Under the pieces are notes generated by a model. That model was given only the letters and a program-made list of their open reading frames with translations. It ran no database searches and was not told the DNA's origin. A DNA stretch of 28,408 bases from Gallionellaceae bacterium (GTDB lineage: Bacteria > Pseudomonadota > Gammaproteobacteria > Burkholderiales > Gallionellaceae). Shown piece by piece: positions 7,545 through 14,825 of this stretch (its first letter is position 1; each line of letters starts with the position of its first letter). The stretch spans positions 1-28,408 of the forward strand of contig DMCN01000045.1 in assembly GCA_003445795.1 (NCBI GenBank), given 5' to 3'. Both the position numbers and the translations under genes were made by a program.

Positions 7545-8084
7545 TCAAAACCGGTACAAGACACCGGCAGAGAGCAGCGAGGCTTTGGCCTGGCCGGTCG
7601 TATTGGCATCGCCGACATTGCCCAGACGTTCGTACTGAACGCGCATCGCGATCCCCTTGCTGAAGTCATATTGCGCGCCGATGCCGTAGGCCAGATTGGT
7701 CTTGGTGGAGGTTGCCCCGGCGGCCTTGTGTTGTATGCGTGCGACACCGACTTTGCCGAGCACGGAGAACGACTCGGCTACCGGGAAGGTGCCGATGCCC
7801 GCTGCCTGCATGCCGTTGGTTTCCCAATCGCCAAATGTGCCGCCGAGGCTGGCCTTGCCGTAGGTGGCATAGCTGACTTCGGTACCCCACATCGGGGTGA
7901 ACTGATAACCGCCGGCTAGCCGCAACGCCGTGGAGGAATCGGAGCAACCGGCAGCGCCGGTGCAGGTATCCTTGGCATTGGTCTGTCCAACATCGAGGGC
8001 TGCATAGAATCCTTCGGCCATGACCGGTGTGACAGTTGCAGTGCAAAGCAGCGTTGCTGCGCAAATCTTTTTCAACATCTTCAT
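7545..8084 (-). CDS. OmpA-like eight-stranded outer-membrane barrel protein
   Basis: The 179-residue protein has a clear signal peptide cleaved after VMA (about residue 23). The mature part has barrel repeats (GFYAALDVGQTNA, ALRLAGGYQFTPMWGTEVSYATYG, FSVLGKVGVARIQ, LAYGIGAQYDFSKGIAMRVQYERLG) and ends in LLSAGVLYRF, the terminal aromatic signature. This is the OmpA-transmembrane/OMP_b-brl type of small barrel without a peptidoglycan-binding domain. Two Cys (in KDTCTGAAGC) lie in the first predicted loop and could form a disulphide. A strong ribosome binding site (AAGGAG) precedes the ATG. It belongs to the minus-arm stress gene cluster. Confidence 0.88.
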   Translation of the reverse strand: MKMLKKICAATLLCTATVTPVMAEGFYAALDVGQTNAKDTCTGAAGCSDSSTALRLAGGYQFTPMWGTEVSYATYGKASLGGTFGDWETNGMQAAGIGTFPVAESFSVLGKVGVARIQHKAAGATSTKTNLAYGIGAQYDFSKGIAMRVQYERLGNVGDANTTGQAKASLLSAGVLYRF

Positions 8085-8173
8085 TTTGATCTCCTTGATC
8101 GGTTTTTAAAGCAGTTCAGCAACAGTTGCCTGATCGTTCACGCAGTACGGGGGTGTCCCGCTGCGTGCCCGCG

Positions 8174-8485
8174 TCACTTGCTGCGCATATCGTTCTTGAC
8201 GGATTGCACGCCTTTGATGCCCTGTGCGATCTCGACCGCCTTGTTCATGTCTCCTGTCGAGTTGACGAAGCCGCTCAACTGGACCACACCTTTGAAAGTC
8301 TCGACGTTGATCTCCGACGATTTCAATGTCGGCTCGCGGAAGATGGCTTCCTTGATCCGGGTGGTGATGACGCTGTCGTCGAGGTACTCGCCGGTGCTCT
8401 CGCGGGTCGCGGTCGACGCGCAGCCGAGCGAAACCAGCAGGGCCAGCGTCATCAGGAAGGCGGCGATAGTCTTAAATTGGTTCAT
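8174..8485 (-). CDS. BON-domain periplasmic lipoprotein (OsmY-like)
   Basis: The 103-residue protein starts with a signal peptide and a lipobox-like site (LGC, Cys22), then a short linker and one BON domain (about residues 36-100): DDSVITTRIKEAIFREPTLKSSEINVETFKGVVQLSGFV, then IAQGIKGVQSVKNDM. BON domains bind phospholipid or envelope surfaces; OsmY is osmotic- and RpoS-induced. A ribosome binding site (AAGGAG) precedes the ATG. A second BON lipoprotein is encoded at 17413-17838 in the opposite arm. Confidence 0.9.
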   Translation of the reverse strand: MNQFKTIAAFLMTLALLVSLGCASTATRESTGEYLDDSVITTRIKEAIFREPTLKSSEINVETFKGVVQLSGFVNSTGDMNKAVEIAQGIKGVQSVKNDMRSK

Positions 8486-8541
8486 GTTCGATCTCCTTGC
8501 AGTAATGGTTCCAAATCAGATCCCGCCACCCGGCGGTCGGG

Positions 8542-8700
8542 TCACAACCGCCCGCTCAGCAGCAGGACGAGCAGGATGAGCAATAACAGACCCAGCCCGC
8601 CGCTGGGGCCGTAACCCCAGGACCTGCTGTGCGGCCAAGTCGGTATCACGCCGATCAGCATCAGCACCACAATGACCAGCAGAATCGTTCCCAGTGACAT
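8542..8700 (-). CDS. DUF3309-type tiny membrane protein, 52 aa
   Basis: The ATG at 8700 is preceded by GAGGAG. The protein begins MSLGTILLVIVVLMLIGVIP, followed by TWPHSRSWGYGPSGG and a second hydrophobic stretch LGLLLLILLVLLLSGRL. This is the standard layout of the DUF3309 family: a membrane helix, a TWPHS turn, a Gly-Pro-Ser-Gly motif and a second helix. The family is frequent in proteobacterial stress-gene neighbourhoods but has no known function. Confidence 0.85.
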   Translation of the reverse strand: MSLGTILLVIVVLMLIGVIPTWPHSRSWGYGPSGGLGLLLLILLVLLLSGRL

Positions 8701-8734
8701 ATCAACTCCTCAGTGATGCGTTCGAGAACGAAGC

Positions 8735-9625
8735 CTAGCGTTCGGCGATGGTGCCGTTCTCGTTCGAGAGAATGATCTCAACGCGGCGATTCAGTTGGCG
8801 ATCGGCGGAGTTGTCGTTGCCGGCGACCGGGAAGTCCTCGCCATAACCGCGCGCGGTCACACGGTTGCCGCCTATGCCCATGTCATCAACCAATGCCTTG
8901 CGTACATTGTTGGCGCGGCGCTCGGACAGTTTCTGGTTATAGCTTTCGCTGCCGGTGCTATCGGTATAGCCCTCGATCAGTACCTTGTGTTGCGGGTATT
9001 GTTTGAGAAAGTCGGCCAACTTCTGCACGTTGTGCACACCGCCCGACTTAAGTTGTGCCTTGTTGGTGTTGAACAGCACATCGCCCAGCGTGATCACCAG
9101 ACCTCGCTCAGTCTGTTTTGCATTCAGCTCCATGAGCTGCCTTTGCTGTCTGGCGATGAGCGCCTGGTCGCTTTCCGCATTGGCATTGGCCGCGGCCAAC
9201 TCGCCGGCTTGCTGGTCGGCATTCATCTGCATCACGGCGACCTGCTGCTTCGCCGCATCGGCTTCTGCCGTACGTGCGTCGAGGCGAACCTGGTTGCGGC
9301 TGATGCTGGCGTTGGCGACTGCAGCCTCGGCGGCTTTGCGTTTGCCCGTTTCCTGAGCGATCGCGACTTTCTGATTGGCGAGGTAAGCCAGATGATCGAC
9401 TGTGGCGGTCTTCTCGCCATGCTTCAGAGCTTGATCTGCCCGGTTGAGCGAGTCGGATGCATCGCGCAGTTCCAACGCGGCCATATTGGTGACATCGGGA
9501 TTGCGGCTTGCGCTGTTGTAGTTGTCGTGCGCCGCGGCGAGCGAGGGGTTATGCGCCGTCGAATTGCAGCCGGACAGTACCGCGATGGTGATCAGTGTCA
9601 GTGACAGGGATTGGATTATTTTCAT
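8735..9625 (-). CDS. OmpA-family peptidoglycan-binding lipoprotein with DUF4398 and coiled-coil region
   Basis: The 296-residue protein has a lipobox LSGC (Cys20), a DUF4398-like helical part (about 28-95), a long Ala/Gln-rich helical segment to about 170, and a C-terminal OmpA domain (about 176-288). The peptidoglycan-binding residues are visible: Asp222 in EGYTDSTG and Arg237 in LSERRANNV, with the closing NRRVEI. The layout suggests a spacer-type protein anchored by lipid to the outer membrane and binding peptidoglycan. The gene upstream (9644-10036) encodes a stand-alone DUF4398 lipoprotein, with 18 bases between them, so the two are probably cotranscribed. Confidence 0.92.
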   Translation of the reverse strand: MKIIQSLSLTLITIAVLSGCNSTAHNPSLAAAHDNYNSASRNPDVTNMAALELRDASDSLNRADQALKHGEKTATVDHLAYLANQKVAIAQETGKRKAAEAAVANASISRNQVRLDARTAEADAAKQQVAVMQMNADQQAGELAAANANAESDQALIARQQRQLMELNAKQTERGLVITLGDVLFNTNKAQLKSGGVHNVQKLADFLKQYPQHKVLIEGYTDSTGSESYNQKLSERRANNVRKALVDDMGIGGNRVTARGYGEDFPVAGNDNSADRQLNRRVEIILSNENGTIAER

Positions 9626-9643
9626 GATGGGCTCCGGTGTGGA

Positions 9644-10036
9644 TTACTTGGTTTTACGGTCGAGTTCTTTGCGCAGCACGCGGCTGTCTTCCTGGATCGC
9701 TTCTGCCGCTTTCTGGGCTTTGGCGGAGCGCGCCATGGAGGCGGCCAGTTGCGCATCGACCTGGGCTTCTTCCGCCAGGTGGCGGGCAAGGTCATACTTC
9801 TCTTCCGACATGGCCTTCTCGGCGGCCGTCATCTTGTCCATCGCGGACTTGAGTTGTACCGGGGCAAAGTCATTGGCGCCGCTGCTGTTGGCGCTGGCGA
9901 CGGCGGCACGGGATACAGCCATCTGTTCCAGCGGCGGCGGCGTGCTCGCGCATCCGGCGATCATGGCGGTTGCAAGAACGGCGAGGCCGATCTTGCGCAG
10001 CGCCGGGTTTGAAGTGAAGCGGTCAGGTATTTTCAT
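9644..10036 (-). CDS. DUF4398 lipoprotein, 130 aa
   Basis: The frame is open to 10246, but the ATG at 10036 with AAAGGGA upstream gives a proper lipoprotein signal (basic n-region, LAVLATAMIAGC, Cys29). The mature part is almost entirely helical: PPPLEQMAVSRAAVASANSSGANDFAPVQLKSAMDKMTAAEKAM, then LARHLAEEAQVDAQLAASMARSAKAQKAAEAI. This is the DUF4398 pattern. The family is often paired with an OmpA lipoprotein carrying the same domain, as here. Probably an outer-membrane-attached coiled-coil protein; function unknown. Confidence 0.9.
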   Translation of the reverse strand: MKIPDRFTSNPALRKIGLAVLATAMIAGCASTPPPLEQMAVSRAAVASANSSGANDFAPVQLKSAMDKMTAAEKAMSEEKYDLARHLAEEAQVDAQLAASMARSAKAQKAAEAIQEDSRVLRKELDRKTK

Positions 10037-10262
10037 TTTGGGTGTCCCTTTGTGTTGAACGTCGAAAAAGTGTTGTCGCGATATCCGGTGATTGCGATTG
10101 CATCCTGCCCGGCTGTTCCGGACTGCGGCCGGAGCAAACAGGCGCCGTTGCGAGTTTTGAATTCCGCCGGGCGGACCGGGGAAGTCACACAACACGCATG
10201 GTGCCGACCATAGAGGGCGCGCGAGGTATGGTCTGTGCGCTGTCAAACATAGGCCCGCGGGA

Positions 10263-10400
10263 TCAGCGTCCGATCAGCCGCAGCAGGATGGCCACGATGG
10301 CGATCACCAGCAGGATGTGGATGAAGCCGCCCATGGTGCTGGCGGTGATCAGTCCCAGAATCCACAGGATGATCATGACAAGGGCAACGGTATAGAGCAT
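10263..10400 (-). CDS. lmo0937-family tiny membrane protein, 45 aa
   Basis: From the ATG at 10400 (AAAGG ribosome binding site) the protein reads MLYTVALVMIILWILGLIT, ASTMGGFIHILLVIAIVAILLRLIGR. Two hydrophobic helices are linked by a Thr-Met-Gly-Gly turn, the signature of the lmo0937 family of very small membrane proteins. These are common next to CsbD, BON and DUF883 stress genes; function is unknown. The longer upstream extension of this frame is Arg/Cys-rich noise. Confidence 0.85.
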   Translation of the reverse strand: MLYTVALVMIILWILGLITASTMGGFIHILLVIAIVAILLRLIGR

Positions 10401-10477
10401 GGTAAGGACCTTTCTGGATGACGGATGTCGCGTGATGCCGCAGCCATCCCCGGCTGTCCGGAGCTGCTGCAGCCGGC

Positions 10478-10654
10478 CTATTTGCTGATCCCGTAACCGA
10501 CAACACCGCCGATCACCGCACCGCCAGCGACACCGACGGAAGTACCTGCGCCGGCAACAGCGCCGACGCCCGCGCCGATCACGACGCATCCCGTTAAACC
10601 GAACAGCATGGTGACTGTTGCTATCGTCACCGCCAATCTATGAGTGGTTTTCAT
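10478..10654 (-). CDS. Glycine-zipper lipoprotein, 58 aa
   Basis: The ATG at 10654 has a ribosome binding site (AGAGGTG). A signal peptide with lipobox LTGC (Cys23) is followed by a mature part built almost only of Gly, Ala and Val (VVIGAGVGAVAGAG, TSVGVAGGAVIGGVVGYGISK), a glycine-zipper helix pair. Such peptides associate with membranes and can oligomerise. It belongs to the YMGG/Rick_17kDa-like group. The frame upstream of the chosen start continues to 10717 but lacks a ribosome binding site. Confidence 0.85.
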   Translation of the reverse strand: MKTTHRLAVTIATVTMLFGLTGCVVIGAGVGAVAGAGTSVGVAGGAVIGGVVGYGISK

Positions 10655-10836
10655 TTGGAACACCTCTTTGATTAATATCTGGAGCCGGCCGAAAGCGCTT
10701 GTCGATTCATTTGCCATAAAGCGTCTTTGCCGCCATGTGGATGATCATCCGCGGACGGCGACATTCACTCTGTGCGCTATGACACGGAACGACATCAGCC
10801 CTGCGACGCAGCCATTGATTGCGATTGAGAGGAGCT

Positions 10837-11442
10837 CTACTTCCACAAGGGGATGGTGAAATAGAGGCCGAACACGGAGTAGCGGTTGAGTTGCTGATAG
10901 CGGGGGACGTAGACCGCATTCAGTATCACTTTGCCGAAATCATAGGTGAGACGCGGAATCGGTGCGACGAAGGCTTCGCCATCGTTGTAGGTCGGGCTCT
11001 GGATGAGCAGCGCATCGGCGCCCAGCGTCCAGCGCTCACCAAGTTTGAACAGGTAACACACCCCGACGAACTTGGCCCAGTTGTTGCCTGAGTCTCTGAA
11101 AAATCCGGCTTCCGAATTGGCGAGGCCCAGCTTGTCTTCGTGCAACCGGTAACCAAAGCCGAGCCCGACATTGAATTCGTTGTCCAAGTGATTGACGCGG
11201 GTTCCCTCGCGGTCTGGGTGATATGAGAATCCGAAGATGTGCAGATTGACACTCAGAGACCGGAAAGGAGGTGCGGGCGGCGTGCTTGCAGCGTGGGTGG
11301 AGTCGTCATCGACGGCGGGATATTTCTGCACCTTGACGGTTTCGTGATCGGCGACCGCATCGCGCTGCTCAAGCGCACCGCACCCGCATAAAGCCAAGAC
11401 TACTATTGAATGGATCAGGTACCTGCACGCGGGTTTTTTCAT
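10837..11442 (-). CDS. Small outer-membrane beta-barrel lipoprotein, unknown function, 201 aa
   Basis: The N-terminus is a signal peptide ending in LCGC (Cys21, lipobox-like), then a Pro-rich linker to about residue 60. The rest reads as an eight-strand barrel: LSVNLHIFGFSYHP, NEFNVGLGFGYRLHED, SEAGFFRDSGNNWAKFVGVCYLF, LGADALLIQSP, VAPIPRLTYDFGKVILNAVYVPRY, YSVFGLYFTIPLWK. The NEFNVGLGF and GFFRDS motifs recur in a family of uncharacterised proteobacterial and phage-borne barrel proteins. PagP- or PagL-like activity is possible but I see no convincing catalytic motif. The ribosome binding site AAGGA is very close to the ATG. Confidence 0.75.
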   Translation of the reverse strand: MKKPACRYLIHSIVVLALCGCGALEQRDAVADHETVKVQKYPAVDDDSTHAASTPPAPPFRSLSVNLHIFGFSYHPDREGTRVNHLDNEFNVGLGFGYRLHEDKLGLANSEAGFFRDSGNNWAKFVGVCYLFKLGERWTLGADALLIQSPTYNDGEAFVAPIPRLTYDFGKVILNAVYVPRYQQLNRYSVFGLYFTIPLWK

Positions 11443-11589
11443 ATTCCTTGTCTGTTACACCAGTCGAATGAGGGGGAGGACTTCGATGGTCGGGCAAAGA
11501 ACTCGCAAGACGATCATCCGCCTTCCGCAAGGCGTGTAATGTGCGATGGAACACTGATGGGCATATATAGTTGGTGTCGGTCCGCATCG

Positions 11590-12801
11590 CTAACGCCCCA
11601 GCAGCACGCCGATATGTTTCAGCGAATCGACACGGTCGCAGACCACTTTGACGATGGCGACCAGCGGTGCCCCGAGCAACAAGCCCCAGGCTCCCCACAG
11701 CCAGCCGAAGAACAGCAGCGCGATGAACAGCACGGCAGTATTCACGTGGGCGAAGCGGCTCTGCAACCAGGGCATGAACACGAAGCCGACCGCGGTCGCC
11801 ACCAGCAGCGCTGCGCCGAAGATGTAGAAAGCTTCCATCAGCGTGCCGAACTGCAGAAAGGCCGCCATGCCCGCGGCGATGGCAACCGAGGCCGGACCCA
11901 GATACGGGATGGAATGCAACACGCCGGCAATCACCCCCCAGGCACCGGCCTGCTCCAGCCCCAGTGCTTTGAAGGCAAGCCAGGTGCAGGCGCCGACGAT
12001 GATATTCGACACCAGCATGGTCAGCAGATAGCGCTGAACCTGCACGGTGATCTCGTCGAGGATGGCCACCACATCTTTCTTGCTTGCCGCTGAAGGCCCG
12101 ACCAAGCCTTCCAGCTTGTGGCGGAAATGCGGGCCCGAGGCAAGCAGGAAGTAGGTGAGCAGCAGCACGATGGGCGCCTGGGTGACCACCTCGAACAGCA
12201 GGGCGGATTGCACCAGCGCATAGTCGCGCAACCAGGCGGAAGGTTCGGCTACCTGAACCGTCGTCACGCGCACCTCCTGCTTGCGCGCGGATTTGATGAG
12301 CACTTCCTGCTGGTTCCCGGCATCGTTGGTCGCGCCCTCAAGCTGTTTGGCCGCCTCCTGCATGTTCTGCAGGGTGGTCGGGCCGGTGCGGGTGTCAATC
12401 AGGTGTTGGCGCAACTTGCGTGTGGCTTCCGGCAACTTTTCGATCATCGCCGTCGCATCGTCGCTTAGCGAGAACGCGATCCAGGAGAGACAGGCAACCA
12501 ACATCCCGAGCACCAGAGCTGCGCCCAGCGGGCGCGGCACATGCAACGCTTTGAGCCAGGCCACCACCGGGCTGAGCGTGTAGCTCGCCAGGATGCCGAT
12601 CAGAAGAGGCACGAAGAAAGCGCGCGCCAGATACAGCGCAGCGACGAAGGCGATGATCGCCAGCACGCCGAGCGACACATTCATGCGCACGTTGCGAACG
12701 CCGCGCACCGGGATGTCTGCGGGGTTCGAGTCCGCGGCGGCTTCCTGCTGCGTCACTTCGTTTGCCGCTGCGCGGGACGGTTCTGGCTGCTCTGGAGACA
12801 T
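11590..12801 (-). CDS. AI-2E family transporter (PerM-like permease) 1
   Basis: The frame is open to 13086, but the ATG at 12801 (MSPEQPEPSR) has an AAGGTG ribosome binding site and removes a non-protein-like extension. The 403-residue protein has a hydrophilic N-terminus, then helices LGVLAIIAFVAALYLARAFFVPLLIGILASYTLSPVVAWL and GAALVLGMLVACLSWIAFSL, a periplasmic or cytoplasmic helical insert (about 110-210), and the conserved C-terminal block (GVIAGVLHSIPYLGPASVAIAAG, ALLFFGWLWGAWGLLLGAPLVAIVKVV). This is the AI-2E/PerM family; substrates are mostly unknown and some members are ion/proton antiporters. A second copy of the family is encoded at 18216-19265. Confidence 0.92.
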   Translation of the reverse strand: MSPEQPEPSRAAANEVTQQEAAADSNPADIPVRGVRNVRMNVSLGVLAIIAFVAALYLARAFFVPLLIGILASYTLSPVVAWLKALHVPRPLGAALVLGMLVACLSWIAFSLSDDATAMIEKLPEATRKLRQHLIDTRTGPTTLQNMQEAAKQLEGATNDAGNQQEVLIKSARKQEVRVTTVQVAEPSAWLRDYALVQSALLFEVVTQAPIVLLLTYFLLASGPHFRHKLEGLVGPSAASKKDVVAILDEITVQVQRYLLTMLVSNIIVGACTWLAFKALGLEQAGAWGVIAGVLHSIPYLGPASVAIAAGMAAFLQFGTLMEAFYIFGAALLVATAVGFVFMPWLQSRFAHVNTAVLFIALLFFGWLWGAWGLLLGAPLVAIVKVVCDRVDSLKHIGVLLGR

Positions 12802-12897
12802 TCTGTACACCTTGTCTGGAACGCCGGTGACTCGTCGACTGACGGGAAGGCGTTCTCTATATATGGGAGGCATTGTCCCGGTTGGACGAAATCCCGC

Positions 12898-12914
12898 TGT
12901 GCGGTGGCGAACAC
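12898..12914 (+). promoter_or_regulatory. Partial extra copy of the TGTGCG-N5-GAAC motif
   Basis: TGTGCG (12898-12903), 5 bases, GAACAC (12909-12914). The downstream TATAA-like block is missing at the expected spacing. It lies 52 bases upstream of the full element B and could be an additional activator site or chance. Confidence 0.3.
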
Positions 12915-12949
12915 TGGGGGCTGTGCCGCACGAACGATTGTTTTCAATA

Positions 12950-12992
12950 TGTGCGTCAGTGAACAGAGAGGCTTGTGCGGAAGGGGGATAAG
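12950..12992 (+). promoter_or_regulatory. Conserved promoter-like element B (upstream of DUF3494 gene 2)
   Basis: TGTGCG (12950-12955), 5 bases, GAACAG (12961-12966), 20 bases, GATAAG (12987-12992). The spacing is identical to elements A and C, and the spacer also shares TGCGGAAG with element A. It lies 130 bases before the start codon at 13123. Confidence 0.6.
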
Positions 12993-13122
12993 TGCGGCAG
13001 TGTGGCCCGTCTGCTTTTTCCGGAGCAATGATTAAAGCAGGCGCGGTCATCAGAAGTATTGCCCGCAGCGAAACGGTCGATCGCACCGACGCCAGGCTGG
13101 ATCAGATCAAAGGAGAAACGAA

Positions 13123-14592
13123 ATGAACAGGACCGAAAAGATGACAAAGCCACTCGCGTGGTTCGCAGCGCTGCTGCTGACCGCTTTTGTGGCAGGATGC
13201 GGTGGCAGTAGCAGTACACCGATCGTAAGCGCCGGAGATACGGTCGCGCCGACCGTGACGACGACCGCGCCATCAAATACCGCGACAGGTGTCGCACTCA
13301 ACGCGAATGTCACCGCCACCTTCAGCGAGCTGATGAATGCCGCAACGATCAGCAGTCCCAGTGCGACCTTTACCTTGGCACAAAGCGGCACACCGGTCAC
13401 GGGTGTGGTGACCTATTCCGGTATGACTGCGGTCTTTAATCCGACGGGCAATCTGACCGCTACTGTGCCTTACACTGCCACTGTGTCCACCGGAGCCAAG
13501 GATGTCGCAGGTAATGCGCTGGCAACCGCCAAGGTATGGAGCTTCACCACCGGTGCAGCAGCGGACGTCGTCGCGCCCACGGTGAGTTCCACAGTGCCTG
13601 CGGATACGGACACAGGGATCGCGCTCAATGCAAACATCATCGCTTCTTTCAACGAGTTGATGGATGCCACAACAGTCACCGATCTGAGTTTCACCCTGGC
13701 GCAAAGTGGCACCCCTGTCACAGGTGTGGTGAGTTATCTGGGCACCAACGCAACTTTTAACCCGGCCAGCGATCTGGCAGCCAGTTCGGTCTACACAGCC
13801 ACGGTATTGAGTGGTGCTAGCGGAGTCGCGGATCTGGCAGGCAACACACTGGCAGTGGACAAGATATGGAGTTTCACCACCGGTGCTGCGGCAGTGGCAG
13901 GTGCTGCGCCTGTCGTTCTGGGAACGGCGGTCAATTATGCGATCCTGGCAAAAACCGGCGTCGATACGATCCCAACTTCAGTGGTAACCGGAAATGTGGG
14001 CGTGAGTCCAAACGTCGCGAGCTCTCTGACGGGTTGGTCGCAATCGGATATTGGAGCCCCGATCACTCACTCGACTTCAACCCAGGTGGTTGCGCCCTTC
14101 CAGTTGCATGCCGCCGATTACACAGGGGGAACGACTTCTGCCGATCTGACCACGGCGGTGCTCAATATGGAAAGCGCCTATACCGATGCAGCCGGACGGA
14201 CGGCCACCTCGGCCGCGACGACCAACGTGGGTAGCGGAACCCTGACCGGATTGACACTCGTTCCCGGCGTTTACGAATGGGGCACCGCAGTGACCATCCC
14301 GACCAATCTCACACTAAATGGCAGCGCCACCGATGTGTGGATCTTCAAGGTGGCGGGAACACTGGACATGACATCTTCCATGAACGTGATCCTCACCGGC
14401 GGTGCCTTGCCCAAGAACATCTTCTGGCAAGTCGCCGGTGCGGTGACCATTGGGGCGAGCACGCACTTTGAAGGTGTCATCCTGAGTCAGACATCGATCA
14501 CGATGGGCAATCTGTCGTCGATCAATGGCAGGTTGCTTTCGCAGACAGCGGTCAACATCTCTGCAACCACGGTCACGCAACCCGCACCGTGA
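13123..14592 (+). CDS. Ice-binding-like (DUF3494) lipoprotein 2 with two N-terminal Ig-like domains
   Basis: The 489-residue protein has the same signal layout as the other two paralogs: KPLAW at 9-13 and lipobox VAGC with Cys26. Residues about 41-145 and 149-255 are two tandem Big_5-type Ig-like domains (APTVTTTAPSNTATGVALNANVTATFSELM; closing KVWSFTTGAA). Residues about 265-486 are a DUF3494 domain (YAILAKTGVDTIPTSVVTGNVGVSP, DLTTAVLNMESAY, LTLNGSATDVWIFKV, NIFWQVAGAVTIGASTHFEGVILSQTSI, NGRLLSQTAVNI). The Ig domains probably lift the solenoid away from the outer membrane. The ribosome binding site is AAAGGAG. Ice binding is the name-giving activity of the family but is unproven here. Confidence 0.92.
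   Translation: MNRTEKMTKPLAWFAALLLTAFVAGCGGSSSTPIVSAGDTVAPTVTTTAPSNTATGVALNANVTATFSELMNAATISSPSATFTLAQSGTPVTGVVTYSGMTAVFNPTGNLTATVPYTATVSTGAKDVAGNALATAKVWSFTTGAAADVVAPTVSSTVPADTDTGIALNANIIASFNELMDATTVTDLSFTLAQSGTPVTGVVSYLGTNATFNPASDLAASSVYTATVLSGASGVADLAGNTLAVDKIWSFTTGAAAVAGAAPVVLGTAVNYAILAKTGVDTIPTSVVTGNVGVSPNVASSLTGWSQSDIGAPITHSTSTQVVAPFQLHAADYTGGTTSADLTTAVLNMESAYTDAAGRTATSAATTNVGSGTLTGLTLVPGVYEWGTAVTIPTNLTLNGSATDVWIFKVAGTLDMTSSMNVILTGGALPKNIFWQVAGAVTIGASTHFEGVILSQTSITMGNLSSINGRLLSQTAVNISATTVTQPAP
13243..13887 (+). repeat. Tandem coding repeat: two Ig-like domain units
   Basis: The units at about 13243-13557 and 13567-13887 encode the two Big_5-type domains and remain clearly similar at DNA level, for example in the stretch encoding LAQSGTPVTGVV, and in the closing WSFTTGAA codons. 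This points to duplication within the gene. Confidence 0.8.
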
Positions 14593-14616
14593 AATAAAGT
14601 ACTTCTGATCTGAAGC

Positions 14617-14640
14617 AAAGGCCGTCGCGAGACGGCCTTT
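14617..14640 (+). terminator. Rho-independent terminator after DUF3494 gene 2
   Basis: AAAGGCCGTC (14617-14626) pairs with GACGGCCTTT (14631-14640) around a GCGA loop and is followed by TTTT. The stem is the same as that of the terminator after DUF3494 gene 1 (6039-6064), differing in one loop base. Confidence 0.92.
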
Positions 14641-14680
14641 TTTTGTGGTTCGCCACGTATGCGCAGATTGATTCGGGTTG

Positions 14681-14723
14681 TGTGCGCTACTGAACAGAGG
14701 TGTGTGCACGAAAGGCGGATAAC
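14681..14723 (+). promoter_or_regulatory. Conserved promoter-like element C (upstream of DUF3494 gene 3)
   Basis: TGTGCG (14681-14686), 5 bases, GAACAG (14692-14697), 20 bases, GATAAC (14718-14723). It sits between the terminator of the preceding gene and the start at 14826, and the 102-base distance to the start codon equals that of element A. Confidence 0.6.
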
Positions 14724-14825
14724 GATGGCGAGTATGACGAATTGTATTCGCTCCGGCTGAAGGCAAATTCGATTGGAACGGGTCAGCTCGGGTTATTTGA
14801 GATGCGATTTAACGAGGAGAAGCAA

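Larger units (their letters stand above)
12802..13122. other. Divergent intergenic region between the two arms of the stress island
   Basis: These 321 bases separate the minus-strand AI-2E gene from the plus-strand DUF3494 gene 2. They contain promoter-like element B (12950-12992), a partial upstream copy of the same motif (12898-12914), an AT-rich TATATA patch near 12858-12865 that could serve the minus-strand gene, and the ribosome binding site AAAGGAG (13109-13115) of the plus-strand gene. The minus-strand frame continues through much of it but is not protein-like. Confidence 0.6.

Noticed and set aside
8101..8173. Possible minus-strand copy of the promoter-like element upstream of the small barrel gene
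   Set aside because: A GCGTGAACGA stretch is present on the minus strand, but the spacing to TGTGCG and to a TATAA block does not fit.
10233..10790. Two further TGTGCGCT sequences (near 10235 and 10771)
   Set aside because: Neither is followed by GAACAG at 5 bases, and no plus-strand gene lies downstream, so they are not counted as copies of the promoter-like element.
12802..13086. N-terminal extension of the minus-strand AI-2E permease
   Set aside because: The 95 extra residues are not membrane-like and cross the promoter region; the ATG at 12801 has its own ribosome binding site.
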